64,000 bases of DNA. It comes from Chloroflexota bacterium. GTDB taxonomy: Bacteria > Chloroflexota > JAJPGV01. This document shows, piece by piece, positions 35,821 to 44,525 of this stretch (position 1 is its first letter; the number at the start of each line of letters is the position of its first letter). Location: assembly GCA_021325635.1 (NCBI GenBank), contig JAJPGV010000007.1, forward strand, positions 1 through 64,000. The letters run 5' to 3'. The notes beneath the pieces are model-generated. The model was not told the origin of the DNA. It ran no database searches and saw only the letters and a list, made by a program, of their open reading frames with translations. The position numbers and the translations under genes are program-made.

Positions 35821-37338
35821 TCACAGCTGCGGAAACGGCAGGACTGAGGCGTACTTGCGGACGACGGCGGCCCGCAGATCGCGCGAGCTGCGGCTGACCT
35901 CGGGGAACTTGTCCTTCCACAGGAAGGGCCGTACCGCATAGAAGATGGCCCGGCTGCCGGTGTGGTCGCGCGCCTTGCGCTTCTCGGGCGGCACGCGAGG
36001 ATCGACCGGTGAGGTCCAGCAGCTCTCGACGACCTGGATGTCCGTAGCCGGATCGACACGCGTCTCCATGGCCCACACCACCTCGTTCAGGTTGCTCGGG
36101 TCGATATCCTCATCGACAATCACCACATAGCGGCCGTTGCGAGCGCTCGCCGAGCAGGCAATGACCGCCATCCCGGCCTGCCTGGCATGGCCTGCATAGC
36201 GCTGCTTGATGGCAACCACGATCAGGTAGCGGTAGTGGACGAAGACGCCGGCCACGTCCTGGATGCCGGCGCTCTCCAGCTGATCCCACAGCAGCGCCGC
36301 GTCCAGGCGCAGCCCGTGTGTCGGCGCGCCGGTCCACATCGGCGCCATGTTGAGGATGATGGGATCGTGGCGGTGGTAGAGTGCCTTCACCCGGATCACC
36401 GGCTGGGCTTCGCCAGTGCCCTGCGTACCGCCCGAGTAATACCCGGGCCATTCGCCGAATGGACCCTCGTCGCGGCGCTCCTCACTAGGGGGCGGAACTT
36501 CGCCCTCGATGGCGATCTCCGCCTGGGCAGGGATGGGCAGGCCTGTCAGCGGACCGCGAACGACCTCCAGCGGCCGGCCCCTCATGCCCCCGGCCACATC
36601 CAACTCCGACACGCCCCAGGGCAGCTTGGTATGAGACGGCAGGAAGGTCAACGGATCACCGCCGAAGGTGACGACCACCGGACAGCTCCGGCCGCGATCC
36701 CAGTAGCGCTGGCAGATCTGCCGCCCGTGCTGGCCAGGGCTGGTCCACAGGCCCAGCACGTTCCCTTCATGGACCTGCATGCGGTATGTGCCAACGTTCA
36801 GGAAGCCGCTCTCGGGATCGCGGTTGATCATGCAGTCGCCGGTACCGATGTAGCGTCCACCGTCACGCGCATGAAAACGCGGCACCGGCAGCCGCAGGAC
36901 GTCGATCTGCTCGCCGGTAAAGCTGTTCTCCATCACGGGACCCGTGGGCACTTCTGTCGGCGGCAGCGGATGCTGCTGAGCTTGGCTGACGCGCCGCGCC
37001 ATGAGCCGCGTCAACTCGAGCTTGGAACGGTCGACTGGCAGACCAAAGGCCAGAGCACAGCGGCGATGAGTAGAGATGGGCAGGCTGGCAACGCGATAGC
37101 CGGCCGGATAGCCGGTGATCCGATCGAACAGGATCAGCGGCGGATTCGGGAGAAGCTCGGCCGTAGCCTCCGTCAGCGCGCCGATCTCCTCGTCCCAGTC
37201 TGCGCCTTCGACGTCACGCACCTCTCCGATCGCGCGGCAGGCGGCAATGAACTCTCTCAAGTCGCCGGGGACGGGCTTGCTCCCGACGGCTTCCACCGCT
37301 GCCTGGCGACCGGCTGGGATCTCCTGTTGGGCGTTCAT
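35821..37338 (-). CDS. UbiD family decarboxylase (copy 2)
   Basis: 505 aa. Prenyl-FMN-dependent decarboxylase. The conserved Arg is in GTYRMQ (Arg186). AQAEIAIEGEVPPPSEE holds Glu274 and Glu278, and DEGPFGEWPGYY holds Glu291 and Glu296. HARDGGRYIGTGD and PWGVSELDVAGG are also intact. It is very similar to copy 3 at 40726-42180, which points to a duplication. First gene of the minus-strand catabolic run. Its start codon is only 12 bp from the start of the TAXI-like gene, so the two promoters must overlap the coding sequences. Confidence 0.95.
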   Translation of the reverse strand: MNAQQEIPAGRQAAVEAVGSKPVPGDLREFIAACRAIGEVRDVEGADWDEEIGALTEATAELLPNPPLILFDRITGYPAGYRVASLPISTHRRCALAFGLPVDRSKLELTRLMARRVSQAQQHPLPPTEVPTGPVMENSFTGEQIDVLRLPVPRFHARDGGRYIGTGDCMINRDPESGFLNVGTYRMQVHEGNVLGLWTSPGQHGRQICQRYWDRGRSCPVVVTFGGDPLTFLPSHTKLPWGVSELDVAGGMRGRPLEVVRGPLTGLPIPAQAEIAIEGEVPPPSEERRDEGPFGEWPGYYSGGTQGTGEAQPVIRVKALYHRHDPIILNMAPMWTGAPTHGLRLDAALLWDQLESAGIQDVAGVFVHYRYLIVVAIKQRYAGHARQAGMAVIACSASARNGRYVVIVDEDIDPSNLNEVVWAMETRVDPATDIQVVESCWTSPVDPRVPPEKRKARDHTGSRAIFYAVRPFLWKDKFPEVSRSSRDLRAAVVRKYASVLPFPQL

Positions 37339-37350
37339 GCAGGCAGCATT

Positions 37351-38373
37351 ATGCCCTCACCGCCGTGCCGTACCATTTCAGGGCTCGACAATTTCGCGAC
37401 CAAGGACGCTGTATTGGCACTCATCAAGCACGCTCAACCGGTGGTCACGCGCTCCAAGCTGGTGCTCGAAGTCGCCTCGGAGCTGGTGACCCGCGCGGAC
37501 AAGCCCTGGCGCCAGGCCATGCTGTACCTCCGAGACCAGGGCGCCGGCGATTGGAGCGCGAGACTCTTTGCCAGCGATACGCCATCCGGCATTGAGGCCG
37601 TGGCCAAGGGCGAGGCCGACCTGGCCATCATCAATCCTTCCGCGCCGCTCACCGTAGCCTACCGCGGCAACCCGCCGTACAAGGAGCCGCAGCCACTGCG
37701 GATCATCACCGTCATTCCGTCCTACGACCAGTTCATGTTTGCCGTGAAGGTCGACACCGAGCTGAGCTGCCTGGAAGAGGTGGGTGAGAAGCGTGTGCCG
37801 CTGAAGCTGTCGCTTCGCGGCCAGCCCGACCATTCGATCCATTTCGTGCTGGACCACGTGCTGCAGGCGGTGGGCTTCTCGCTGGACGACCTGCGATCGT
37901 GGGGCGGCGAGGTGCACTACCACGCCGGCATGCCGAACGCCGATAAGCGCATCGGCGGCGTGCGGCGCGGCGAGATGAATGCGCTGTGCGACGAAGCGGT
38001 AAGCGTCTGGACCGACCTGGCAGTGGACGCCGGCATGCGCATCCTGCCACTGCGGGAGGAAACCGTGCGTAAGCTGGAAGCCATGGGCTATCGCCGCGGC
38101 ATGACCGCCAAGTCCGACTTCCCCTTCATGGAGCAGGACGTGCTGACCATCGACTTCAGCGGCTGGCCGGTGTTCTGCCACGAGCAAACTTCCGACGACC
38201 TCGTAACGGCGATCTGCGAGGGACTGGAAGCGCGCCGCGACCGAATCCCCTGGCAGGGCGAGGGACCGCTGCCGTTGGAAGTCATGTGCAAGGACACGCC
38301 GGAGGGGCCGTTCGACGTCCCGCTGCATCCCGCGGCCGAACGATTCTGGCGCGAGCGAGGGTACCTCCGCTGA
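37351..38373 (+). CDS. TAXI-type substrate-binding-fold protein without signal peptide
   Basis: 340 aa from ATG; the long open frame upstream is the antisense shadow of UbiD copy 2. The segments DKPWRQAMLYLRDQGAGDW, GIEAVAKGEADLAIINPSAPLTVAYRG and IGGVRRGEMNALCDEAVSVW resemble TRAP-associated TAXI binding proteins. There is no hydrophobic signal or lipobox in the first 40 residues and no TRAP permease nearby. It probably works in the cytoplasm with a UbiD partner, as a ligand sensor or a subunit. That role is an inference. Confidence 0.7.
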   Translation: MPSPPCRTISGLDNFATKDAVLALIKHAQPVVTRSKLVLEVASELVTRADKPWRQAMLYLRDQGAGDWSARLFASDTPSGIEAVAKGEADLAIINPSAPLTVAYRGNPPYKEPQPLRIITVIPSYDQFMFAVKVDTELSCLEEVGEKRVPLKLSLRGQPDHSIHFVLDHVLQAVGFSLDDLRSWGGEVHYHAGMPNADKRIGGVRRGEMNALCDEAVSVWTDLAVDAGMRILPLREETVRKLEAMGYRRGMTAKSDFPFMEQDVLTIDFSGWPVFCHEQTSDDLVTAICEGLEARRDRIPWQGEGPLPLEVMCKDTPEGPFDVPLHPAAERFWRERGYLR

Positions 38374-38434
38374 ACTTCAAACTCAGCCCCCACTGCGATC
38401 GTCGCGCGCAGCGCGGCATGTGCGAGCTGGCGTC

Positions 38435-39472
38435 GTGAAGTTCGGCATCTTCTCGCTGCCGACCTATTTCCCCGAGTCCGATGGAAGCGTCAACGATTTT
38501 TTCCGGCGCGTCCTGGACTTCCTGGACGAAAGCGAACGGCTCGGGTTCGACGTAGCCTGGGCCAACGAGCATCACTTCCATCCCTACGGCGGGATGATCC
38601 CCTTTCCGCCGGTCCTCCTGGCCACGGTCGCGGCGCGAACGCAGCGTATGCGCATCGGCACCTCGGTGGCGCTGCCGCCCCTCTACCACCCGCTGCAGCT
38701 GGCCGAAGCCTACGCCATGCTGGACCAGGTGTCCGGCGGCAGGCTGGAGTTCGGTGTTGGGCGCGGTTTCGTGCGGCACGATTACGAGACCGTCGGCGTG
38801 CCCTGGGATGAGGCCCAGGAGCGCATGGTCGAAACCATCGAGGTGGTCCTGAAGGCCTGGCAGGAGCAGCCCTTCAGCCACCACGGCAAGTATTTCCACT
38901 TCGACGACGTATCCGTGTGGCCAACGCCGCTGCAGCGGCCCCACCCTCCCGTATGGGGGGCATGCACGGCCAACCCGGCCAGCTTCGAATGGTGCGGGCG
39001 CAGCGGCTTCAACCTGCTGACAGTCATCCACCTCAAGCCACTGGAGGACCTGGCAGCGCTGGTGCGGCTGTATAAGGACGCGGCAGCCGACGCCGGCCAC
39101 GACGTCTCCAAGCTGCGCGTCTCGACGCACTTCCAGGCCTATTGCAGTGAGGACCGCGAGGAGGCCGTGCGCGAGGCCAGCCGAGCGATGATCCGCTACC
39201 GCGACCTGAACACGGACGCACGGCTGCAGACCGCGGCCACGCTGTACGGTCGAGACCACGCCTCACCCGAAGCGCTGATCGAAGAGGGGCGTGCCTGCGT
39301 GGGCCGTCCGGACGAATGCGCCGCCATCCTGGCGCGCGCCCGTGACGTCGTGGGCCTAGACGAGGTGGACTTCACCTTTTACTACGGAGGCATGGACTAT
39401 CAGAAAGCGAAGCGCTCCTACGAGCTCTTCGCGCGGGAAGTCATGCCCGTCGTGCGAGGCCAGACGGCGTGA
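38435..39472 (+). CDS. LLM-class flavin-dependent oxidoreductase (copy 2)
   Basis: 345 aa from GTG (an in-frame GTG 15 nt earlier is possible). Luciferase-like barrel: KFGIFSLPTYFPESDG, RLGFDVAWANEHHFHPYGG, MRIGTSVALPPLYHPLQLAEAYAMLDQVSGGRLEFGVGRGF and PHPPVWGACTANPASFEWCGRSGF. It probably oxidises a catabolic intermediate with reduced flavin supplied by a separate reductase, or uses F420. It follows the TAXI-like gene by 61 bp on the same strand. Related to, but not a close copy of, the LLM gene at 26755. Confidence 0.92.
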   Translation: MKFGIFSLPTYFPESDGSVNDFFRRVLDFLDESERLGFDVAWANEHHFHPYGGMIPFPPVLLATVAARTQRMRIGTSVALPPLYHPLQLAEAYAMLDQVSGGRLEFGVGRGFVRHDYETVGVPWDEAQERMVETIEVVLKAWQEQPFSHHGKYFHFDDVSVWPTPLQRPHPPVWGACTANPASFEWCGRSGFNLLTVIHLKPLEDLAALVRLYKDAAADAGHDVSKLRVSTHFQAYCSEDREEAVREASRAMIRYRDLNTDARLQTAATLYGRDHASPEALIEEGRACVGRPDECAAILARARDVVGLDEVDFTFYYGGMDYQKAKRSYELFAREVMPVVRGQTA

Positions 39473-39509
39473 GACCGCCCTCTGGCCCGCGCTCTGCATC
39501 CGCTCCCTA

Positions 39510-39538
39510 GCGGCCGCCTAGGTCTAAGCGGCGGCCGC
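39510..39538. terminator. Possible hairpin between convergent genes
   Basis: GCGGCCGCC (39510-39518) pairs with GGCGGCCGC (39530-39538) around an 11-nt loop; it overlaps the last codons of the minus-strand BNR gene. No T-run follows on either strand. Confidence 0.35.
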
Positions 39539-40624
39539 CTGCAGGTTGCGGTAGTGACCCACCTTCGACACTGGAGGAAGACCCTGCGCGATGCAGGACC
39601 AGCTCTCGGCTCCGTCCTCGATCACGAAGATCTGGCCGTCGGTGTTGGCGGCGAAGATGCTGAAGCCTTCCGGCGTGCTGTAGAGGGTCATCGCTTCGAT
39701 GTTCGCTCGCATGTCGGCGGGCAGGCCACGATTGGCTTCCACCCAGGTGCGTCCGCCGTCAGCGCTGCGCAGCACGGTGGAGTCGGCCTGATGCGAAGTG
39801 CGCCACGATCCGGGGTTGTTGGATGCGCCTGACATGAACATGACTCGGTCGTCGACCGGCGAGAACAGCAGCTGATCGGGATAGCCAATGCGGAAGTCGC
39901 GGCCGGTGACGTGCTCCCAGGTGGCACCACGATCGGTGCTGTGATACAGGCCCATGCCGCCAGTCATGAAGATCTCATCCTGGTTGGAAGGGCGTAAAAG
40001 CACCTGGTGCACGTCCTTGTAAACGGGGTCGTCCGGTCGTGAATAGGATTCCAGCTCCACCCAGCTCACCCCGCCGTCCTCGCTGCGCAGCAGCGCGCCC
40101 TGCTCGACGCCGGCGTAAATGCGCCCCGGCTGGCGCGCATCGAAGGCGAGCGTTTTGAGATGGCCTTGATGCGGCGGAGCGGGAAACTCCCACTTGTCCG
40201 TGCCCGGCACGTCGCGGAAGCCCGGGAGGAGCTCCCAGCTCTGGCCATAGTCCTGGCTGCGGAAGAAGTTGGCCGGCTCCGTGCCGGCGTACAGGATGAC
40301 GTTGCCGTCGACCTCGGCCGAGGCCAGCGTGAAGACATGCTCGACGGTGAGCCCGCTCATCCGCGGCTCCCAAGTCTCACCCTGGTCCGGACTGAAATAC
40401 AATCCGCTGCCATGCACGCCGGCAAACAGCCCGCCGCGCCTCGGCTCGAATAGCAGAGAGCTCAGATGCAGGCCATCGAGCTTGCTGCCGGCCAAACGCC
40501 AGCTGTCGCCCGGACCACTGCGCTGCAGCACCTGCAAACCGTTGAGCGTGCCCACGAGCAGCCGCGCGCAGGGAACGGTTCCGCGGTAGTTCCTCAGGCC
40601 ATTGGGGGAAAGACAGGCAAGCAT
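39524..40624 (-). CDS. BNR/sialidase-type beta-propeller protein
   Basis: 366 aa with repeated Asp-box motifs S-x-D-x-G-x-T-W, for example FSPDQGETWEP, RSQDYGQSWEL, RSEDGGVSWVE, HSTDRGATWEH and RSADGGRTWVE. These make a six- or seven-bladed propeller like those of exo-alpha-sialidase and Vps10-type proteins. There is no signal peptide, so it is probably cytoplasmic, and the catalytic Arg triad of sialidases is not evident. The function is unknown. Ribosome binding site GAGGAGG is present upstream of the ATG. Confidence 0.8.
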   Translation of the reverse strand: MLACLSPNGLRNYRGTVPCARLLVGTLNGLQVLQRSGPGDSWRLAGSKLDGLHLSSLLFEPRRGGLFAGVHGSGLYFSPDQGETWEPRMSGLTVEHVFTLASAEVDGNVILYAGTEPANFFRSQDYGQSWELLPGFRDVPGTDKWEFPAPPHQGHLKTLAFDARQPGRIYAGVEQGALLRSEDGGVSWVELESYSRPDDPVYKDVHQVLLRPSNQDEIFMTGGMGLYHSTDRGATWEHVTGRDFRIGYPDQLLFSPVDDRVMFMSGASNNPGSWRTSHQADSTVLRSADGGRTWVEANRGLPADMRANIEAMTLYSTPEGFSIFAANTDGQIFVIEDGAESWSCIAQGLPPVSKVGHYRNLQAAAA

Positions 40625-40711
40625 TTCACTACCTCCTCGATTGGCAAATGCCGGTTCCGTTTCGAACGAATCTTCAGGCCGGATGAGTATACGCCTACCG
40701 CGTTGCTGCCA

Positions 40712-40717
40712 TACAAT
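40712..40717 (+). promoter_or_regulatory. Probable leaderless promoter, -10 TACAAT
   Basis: TACAAT ends 8 nt before the GTG start of UbiD copy 3 at 40726, with no ribosome binding site in between. Transcription would start at or next to the start codon. Confidence 0.5.
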
Positions 40718-40725
40718 CAGCCGCG

Positions 40726-42180
40726 GTGATTGACGACCTACGGCAGTTCATTGCAGCCTGTCGCGAGATCGATGAGATCCGCGACATCGACGACGCCGAC
40801 TGGCGCGAGGAGATCGGCGCGCTGACCGAGGCGGCTGCCGAGCTCATCGACAGCCCCCCGGCGCTGCTCTTCGACAGCATCAAGGGCTATCCCAAGGGGC
40901 ATCGCGTCCTGGGGCTGCCGCTGGCCTCGCACCGCCGCATTGCCGTGGCCCTGGGCCTGTCACCAGGCCTGTCGAAGATCGAGACGATGCGGGCCGCGGC
41001 CCAGCGTATCAATCAAGCGCAGATGGCGCCCCTCGCCCCACGGCAGATCGAGGCTCGGCAGGCGCCCGTGATGCAGAACGTCGTGCGCGACGAGCAGGTC
41101 GACCTGACCCGCTTCCCGGTCCCGCTGTTTCACGCCTCCGACGGCGGCCGCTATCTCGGCACGGGGGACTCGGTCATCAATCGCGACCCGGATAGCGATT
41201 TCGTGAACATGGGTACCTATCGCATGCAGCTGCACGAGCCGGCGCTGCTGGGCCTGTGGATGAGCCCCGGCCAGCAGGGGCGCCAGATCTGCCAGCGCTA
41301 CTGGGATCGCGGGCAGGCCTGCCCGGTCGTAGCCACGTTCGGAGTGGAGCCGGCAACCTTCTTCCCGGCGCATACGCAGCTGCCATGGGGAGTGTGCGAG
41401 CTCGACGTAGCCGGCGGGCTGCGAGGACGCCCGCTGGACGTCGTGCCGGGCCCCCTCACCCATCTGCCGATTCCGGCGCAGGCCGAGATCGCCATTGAAG
41501 GCGAAGTCCCGCCACCGAGCGAGCATGCTCACGACGAGGGGCCGTTCGGCGAATGGCCCGGGTATTACTCGGGCGGTACCCGCGGCACGGGCGAGCAGCA
41601 GCCCGTGATCCGGGTGAAAGCGCTGTACTTCAGGGACGACCCCATCATCCTGAGCATGCCGCCGCTGTGGACCGGCGCCCCGGAGATGGGCATTGACTTC
41701 AAGGCCGCCCTGCTGTGGGACCAGCTGGAAAGCGCAGGCATCCAGGACGTGGCCGGAGTGTGGCTCCACAGCCGCTATCTCGTCGTGGTCGCGATTCGGC
41801 AGCGCTATGCCGGCCATGCCAAGCAGGCAGGGCATGCGGTGCTGAGCCTATCGGGCGTGGCGCGAAACGGCCGCTATGTCGTGATCGTGGACGAAGACAT
41901 CGATCCCAGCGACCTCAAGGAAGTGCTGTGGGCCATGGAAACACGCGTGGACCCGGCCGGCGACATCGAGCTGGTGGACGGCTGCTGGAGCACCCCACTC
42001 GATCCGCGAATGCCGCCCGCCAAACGCCAGGCCCGCGACTTCACCAATAGCCGGGCCATCTTCTACGCCGTGCGGCCCTTCTTATGGAAAGACAAGTTTC
42101 CGGAGGTGAGCCGCAGCCCTCGGGCGCTGCGGCAGCGGGTCATGGAGAAGTTCTTCCAACGGGTGGCCGGAAGAGGCTGA
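40726..42180 (+). CDS. UbiD family decarboxylase (copy 3)
   Basis: 484 aa from GTG. Prenyl-FMN-dependent decarboxylase with the full motif set: Arg166 (GTYRMQ), Glu254/Glu258 (AEIAIEGE), Glu271/Glu276 (DEGPFGEWPGYY). Long stretches are identical to copy 2, such as GRQICQRYWDRG, AGIQDVAGV and AIFYAVRPFLWKDKFPEVSRS, so the two are recent paralogues in opposite orientation. It probably has a leaderless promoter. Followed 56 nt later by an unrelated VanW gene with its own -10-like box. Confidence 0.95.
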   Translation: MIDDLRQFIAACREIDEIRDIDDADWREEIGALTEAAAELIDSPPALLFDSIKGYPKGHRVLGLPLASHRRIAVALGLSPGLSKIETMRAAAQRINQAQMAPLAPRQIEARQAPVMQNVVRDEQVDLTRFPVPLFHASDGGRYLGTGDSVINRDPDSDFVNMGTYRMQLHEPALLGLWMSPGQQGRQICQRYWDRGQACPVVATFGVEPATFFPAHTQLPWGVCELDVAGGLRGRPLDVVPGPLTHLPIPAQAEIAIEGEVPPPSEHAHDEGPFGEWPGYYSGGTRGTGEQQPVIRVKALYFRDDPIILSMPPLWTGAPEMGIDFKAALLWDQLESAGIQDVAGVWLHSRYLVVVAIRQRYAGHAKQAGHAVLSLSGVARNGRYVVIVDEDIDPSDLKEVLWAMETRVDPAGDIELVDGCWSTPLDPRMPPAKRQARDFTNSRAIFYAVRPFLWKDKFPEVSRSPRALRQRVMEKFFQRVAGRG

Positions 42181-42236
42181 CGAAAGCGAGCCGGCCAACG
42201 TTGCGCCGGCGGGCAACTGCTATCCTGGGAAGTCCT

Positions 42237-43670
42237 ATGAGTGCGGTCCGAGGGGAGGCGCGCCCGCGAAAGGCCTTCCATCTCGGCTGGCCCGCCCTCC
42301 TGACGGTCTGCGCATCGTTGCTCCTGCCCGCCGGAGCCGGCGCGGCCGCACCGTCGCAGCCTGCTCAGGGAGCCCCAGCCGCCGTGGGAGCTGCGCCACC
42401 GCGGTTCTTCCCCGAGACGGGCCACTTCGTGGCCGGCAACTTCCGCGACTTTTTCAACAGCCACGGTGGACTGGACATCTTTGGCTTCCCGCGTACGGAT
42501 GCCGTCATGGAAAACGGTCTGCAGGTCCAGTACTTCCAGCGGGCGCGCATGGAATGGCATCCCGAGATCAGCGCGGTGCAGCTGTCGCTGCTGGGCAGCA
42601 TGCTCAATGCCGACCGTACCTTCGCGCAGGTGCCACCCATTCCCAACGGCCCGCTGATCCAGTACTTTCCCCAGACCGGACACACCGTCCACCACGCATT
42701 CCTCGACTATTTCCGGAGCCGCGGTGGTCTCGACCTGTTCGGCTATCCAATCTCCGAGGAGTCCGTCGAGGGCGGCTTCCGCGTCCAGTACTTCCAGCGT
42801 GCCCGGTTCGAATACCACCCCGAGCTGCCCCAGCCCTACCTGGTGTCGCTGGCGCTGCTCGGCGATCAGTACATCGCCAAGTATCTGCCGTCGTCAGGCT
42901 GGCTGGCTCCCACTCCCCAGCCCCGCCTGATCGCCGAAGGTGTGTCCAACTTCGCGGGCTCCCCCGACAACCGCGTGCACAACATCGGCCTCATGGCCAA
43001 GCGCCTGAACGGCGCTATCGTGCCCGATGGCGCCACGTTCTCGTTCGATCAGATCATGGGTGACGTCGGCCCTGACGCGGGTTGGGCGGAGGGGCTGGTC
43101 ATCCTCGACAACCAAACCCAAGCGGGACTTGGCGGAGGCATCTGCCAGGTCTCCACGACGGCCTTCCGCGCCGCCTTCTGGGCCGGCGTCCCGATCACCG
43201 AGCGCCACGACCACTCCTACCCGGTGCCCTACTACACCCAGGGGGGCGCACCGGAGGGGTTCGACGCGACGGTGTGGGCACCACAGCTCGATTTCAAATT
43301 CCAGAACGATACGGGCGCGCCGATCACGATCACGACCTTCGTGGACCTCAACAGCTACCAGCTGTACGTGGACTTCCTGGGGAAGCCGAGCGACCGCAAA
43401 GTCGACATGGTGGGGCCCGTCATCTCCAACCGCAAGCCTCATCCGCCGGACAAGTACGTCACCGACGCAACCCTGGCACCGGGCGTGGTGCAGCAAACGG
43501 ACTACCCCCACGATGGGTTCGACGTCATGCTGAAACGGACGGTCACGACACTCGATGGCCAGACCAAGACGGATAGCTTCCCCAGCCATTACGTGCCGTG
43601 GCAAGCCATCTATCACGTTGGACCCGGCGGTACGGCCACCCCTACCCCGACGGACAGCTCCAGCTACTGA
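42237..43670 (+). CDS. Secreted VanW-domain protein with HGGL-IFG repeats
   Basis: 477 aa from the ATG at 42237; the open frame before it overlaps UbiD copy 3 and is a shadow. A signal peptide covers about residues 12-38 (LLTVCASLLLPAGAGA). Two LGFP-like repeats follow (FNSHGGLDIFGFPRT and FRSRGGLDLFGYPIS, each followed by VQYFQRAR). The C-terminal VanW domain has GLGGGICQVSTTAFRAAF and TFSFDQIMGDVGP. It acts outside the cell, probably at peptidoglycan; VanW's exact role is unknown. TATCCT at 42221-42226 is a possible -10 element. Confidence 0.85.
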   Translation: MSAVRGEARPRKAFHLGWPALLTVCASLLLPAGAGAAAPSQPAQGAPAAVGAAPPRFFPETGHFVAGNFRDFFNSHGGLDIFGFPRTDAVMENGLQVQYFQRARMEWHPEISAVQLSLLGSMLNADRTFAQVPPIPNGPLIQYFPQTGHTVHHAFLDYFRSRGGLDLFGYPISEESVEGGFRVQYFQRARFEYHPELPQPYLVSLALLGDQYIAKYLPSSGWLAPTPQPRLIAEGVSNFAGSPDNRVHNIGLMAKRLNGAIVPDGATFSFDQIMGDVGPDAGWAEGLVILDNQTQAGLGGGICQVSTTAFRAAFWAGVPITERHDHSYPVPYYTQGGAPEGFDATVWAPQLDFKFQNDTGAPITITTFVDLNSYQLYVDFLGKPSDRKVDMVGPVISNRKPHPPDKYVTDATLAPGVVQQTDYPHDGFDVMLKRTVTTLDGQTKTDSFPSHYVPWQAIYHVGPGGTATPTPTDSSSY

Positions 43671-43707
43671 GCCTCGAGCCGCAACGCACGCCGCTCCTAA
43701 GCGAACG

Positions 43708-43722
43708 GCGGTCGAAGACCGC
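43708..43722. terminator. Short hairpin between VanW gene and lexA
   Basis: GCGGTC-GAA-GACCGC, a 6-bp stem with a 3-nt loop in the 54-bp gap between two convergent genes. It has no T-run and is only a weak candidate. Confidence 0.3.
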
Positions 43723-43724
43723 GG

Positions 43725-44381
43725 CTACATCTTGCGCAGGACCGCCGAGACCTTACCCACCAGCCGAAAATCCGGATCACCCCGGCGGACGATGATGGGC
43801 TCCATAGTGTCGTTTTCCGGCTGCAGACGAACATGGCCGTTTTCGGGGTAATAGGTCTTGACCGTCGCCTCTTCGCCAAGCAGCGCAACGACGATCTCGC
43901 CGCGATTGGCCACGGGCTGCTGCCGCACGAACACGTAGTCGCCATCGAAGATGCCGGCGTTGACCATGCTCGTGCCCTTCACCTGGAGGGCAAATAGGTC
44001 CCCCTCGCGCACGAAGAACTTGTCGAGGTACAGGGTGTCCTCGATGTTCTCCTCGGCCAGGATAGGCGCTCCTGCCGCCACCCGGCCAATCAGCGGAACG
44101 GCCACAAGGTTAGGACGAGAGTCCGGTTCGGGCGGCGAGGCGACGGCATCGTCCCGACCGCCACGAATGACCTCTAGCCCTCGCGATAGCCGCGCCTCGC
44201 GCTTGAGATAGCCCTTGCTCTCGAGCACACGCAAATGGTCACGAATAGCATTGGTGGACGAGACGCCCATACGCTGGGCCATCTCCCGCAGCGTGGGCGG
44301 GCGGCCGTGCTGTTCGATCCAGCTCTGAACCGCCTCCAGGATTTCGCGCTGCTTGCCGGTGAGATCCTGTTTGTTCGGCAC
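43725..44381 (-). CDS. lexA: LexA repressor (SOS regulator)
   Basis: 218 aa from GTG, chosen for its strong ribosome binding site (GGAGGAG, 3 nt upstream) and normal family start MPNKQDLTGKQREILEAV. The N-terminal winged helix is TLREMAQRMGVSSTNAIRDHLRVLESKGYL. The self-cleavage site is Ala103-Gly104 (RVAAGAP). The Ser138 (KGTSM) and Lys175 (ATVK) catalytic dyad is intact. On DNA damage RecA filaments should trigger cleavage and de-repress SOS genes. The likely target in this window is the imuB-dnaE2 promoter at 14513-14560. Confidence 0.97.
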   Translation of the reverse strand: MPNKQDLTGKQREILEAVQSWIEQHGRPPTLREMAQRMGVSSTNAIRDHLRVLESKGYLKREARLSRGLEVIRGGRDDAVASPPEPDSRPNLVAVPLIGRVAAGAPILAEENIEDTLYLDKFFVREGDLFALQVKGTSMVNAGIFDGDYVFVRQQPVANRGEIVVALLGEEATVKTYYPENGHVRLQPENDTMEPIIVRRGDPDFRLVGKVSAVLRKM

Positions 44382-44396
44382 CTGCTCCTCCTTGCT

Positions 44397-44439
44397 TACT
44401 GCACAAGTGAGCATACTGCAAATTTGATCAGCCTGTCAA
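44397..44439 (-). promoter_or_regulatory. lexA promoter with direct repeats
   Basis: On the minus strand TTGACA (44434-44439) and TATGCT (44410-44415) are 18 nt apart, a good sigma-70 promoter. Transcription would begin about 22 nt before the GTG. Two copies of TGCAGTA (minus strand; 44414-44420 and 44397-44403) flank the -10 region with 17-nt spacing and could be an operator. No GAAC-N4-GTTC box is present here. Confidence 0.65.
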
Positions 44440-44525
44440 GAGGATAGGCCCAACCCGGAAGTCACGCCAAATTTCGGGCCGGAAAGTCTCGAAAGCCCGC
44501 GGCTCTCGACACGTGAGGCTGAGCT

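Noticed and set aside
36187-37350. Upstream extension of the TAXI-like frame
   Set aside because: Antisense to UbiD copy 2 with no homology; the real start is near 37351.
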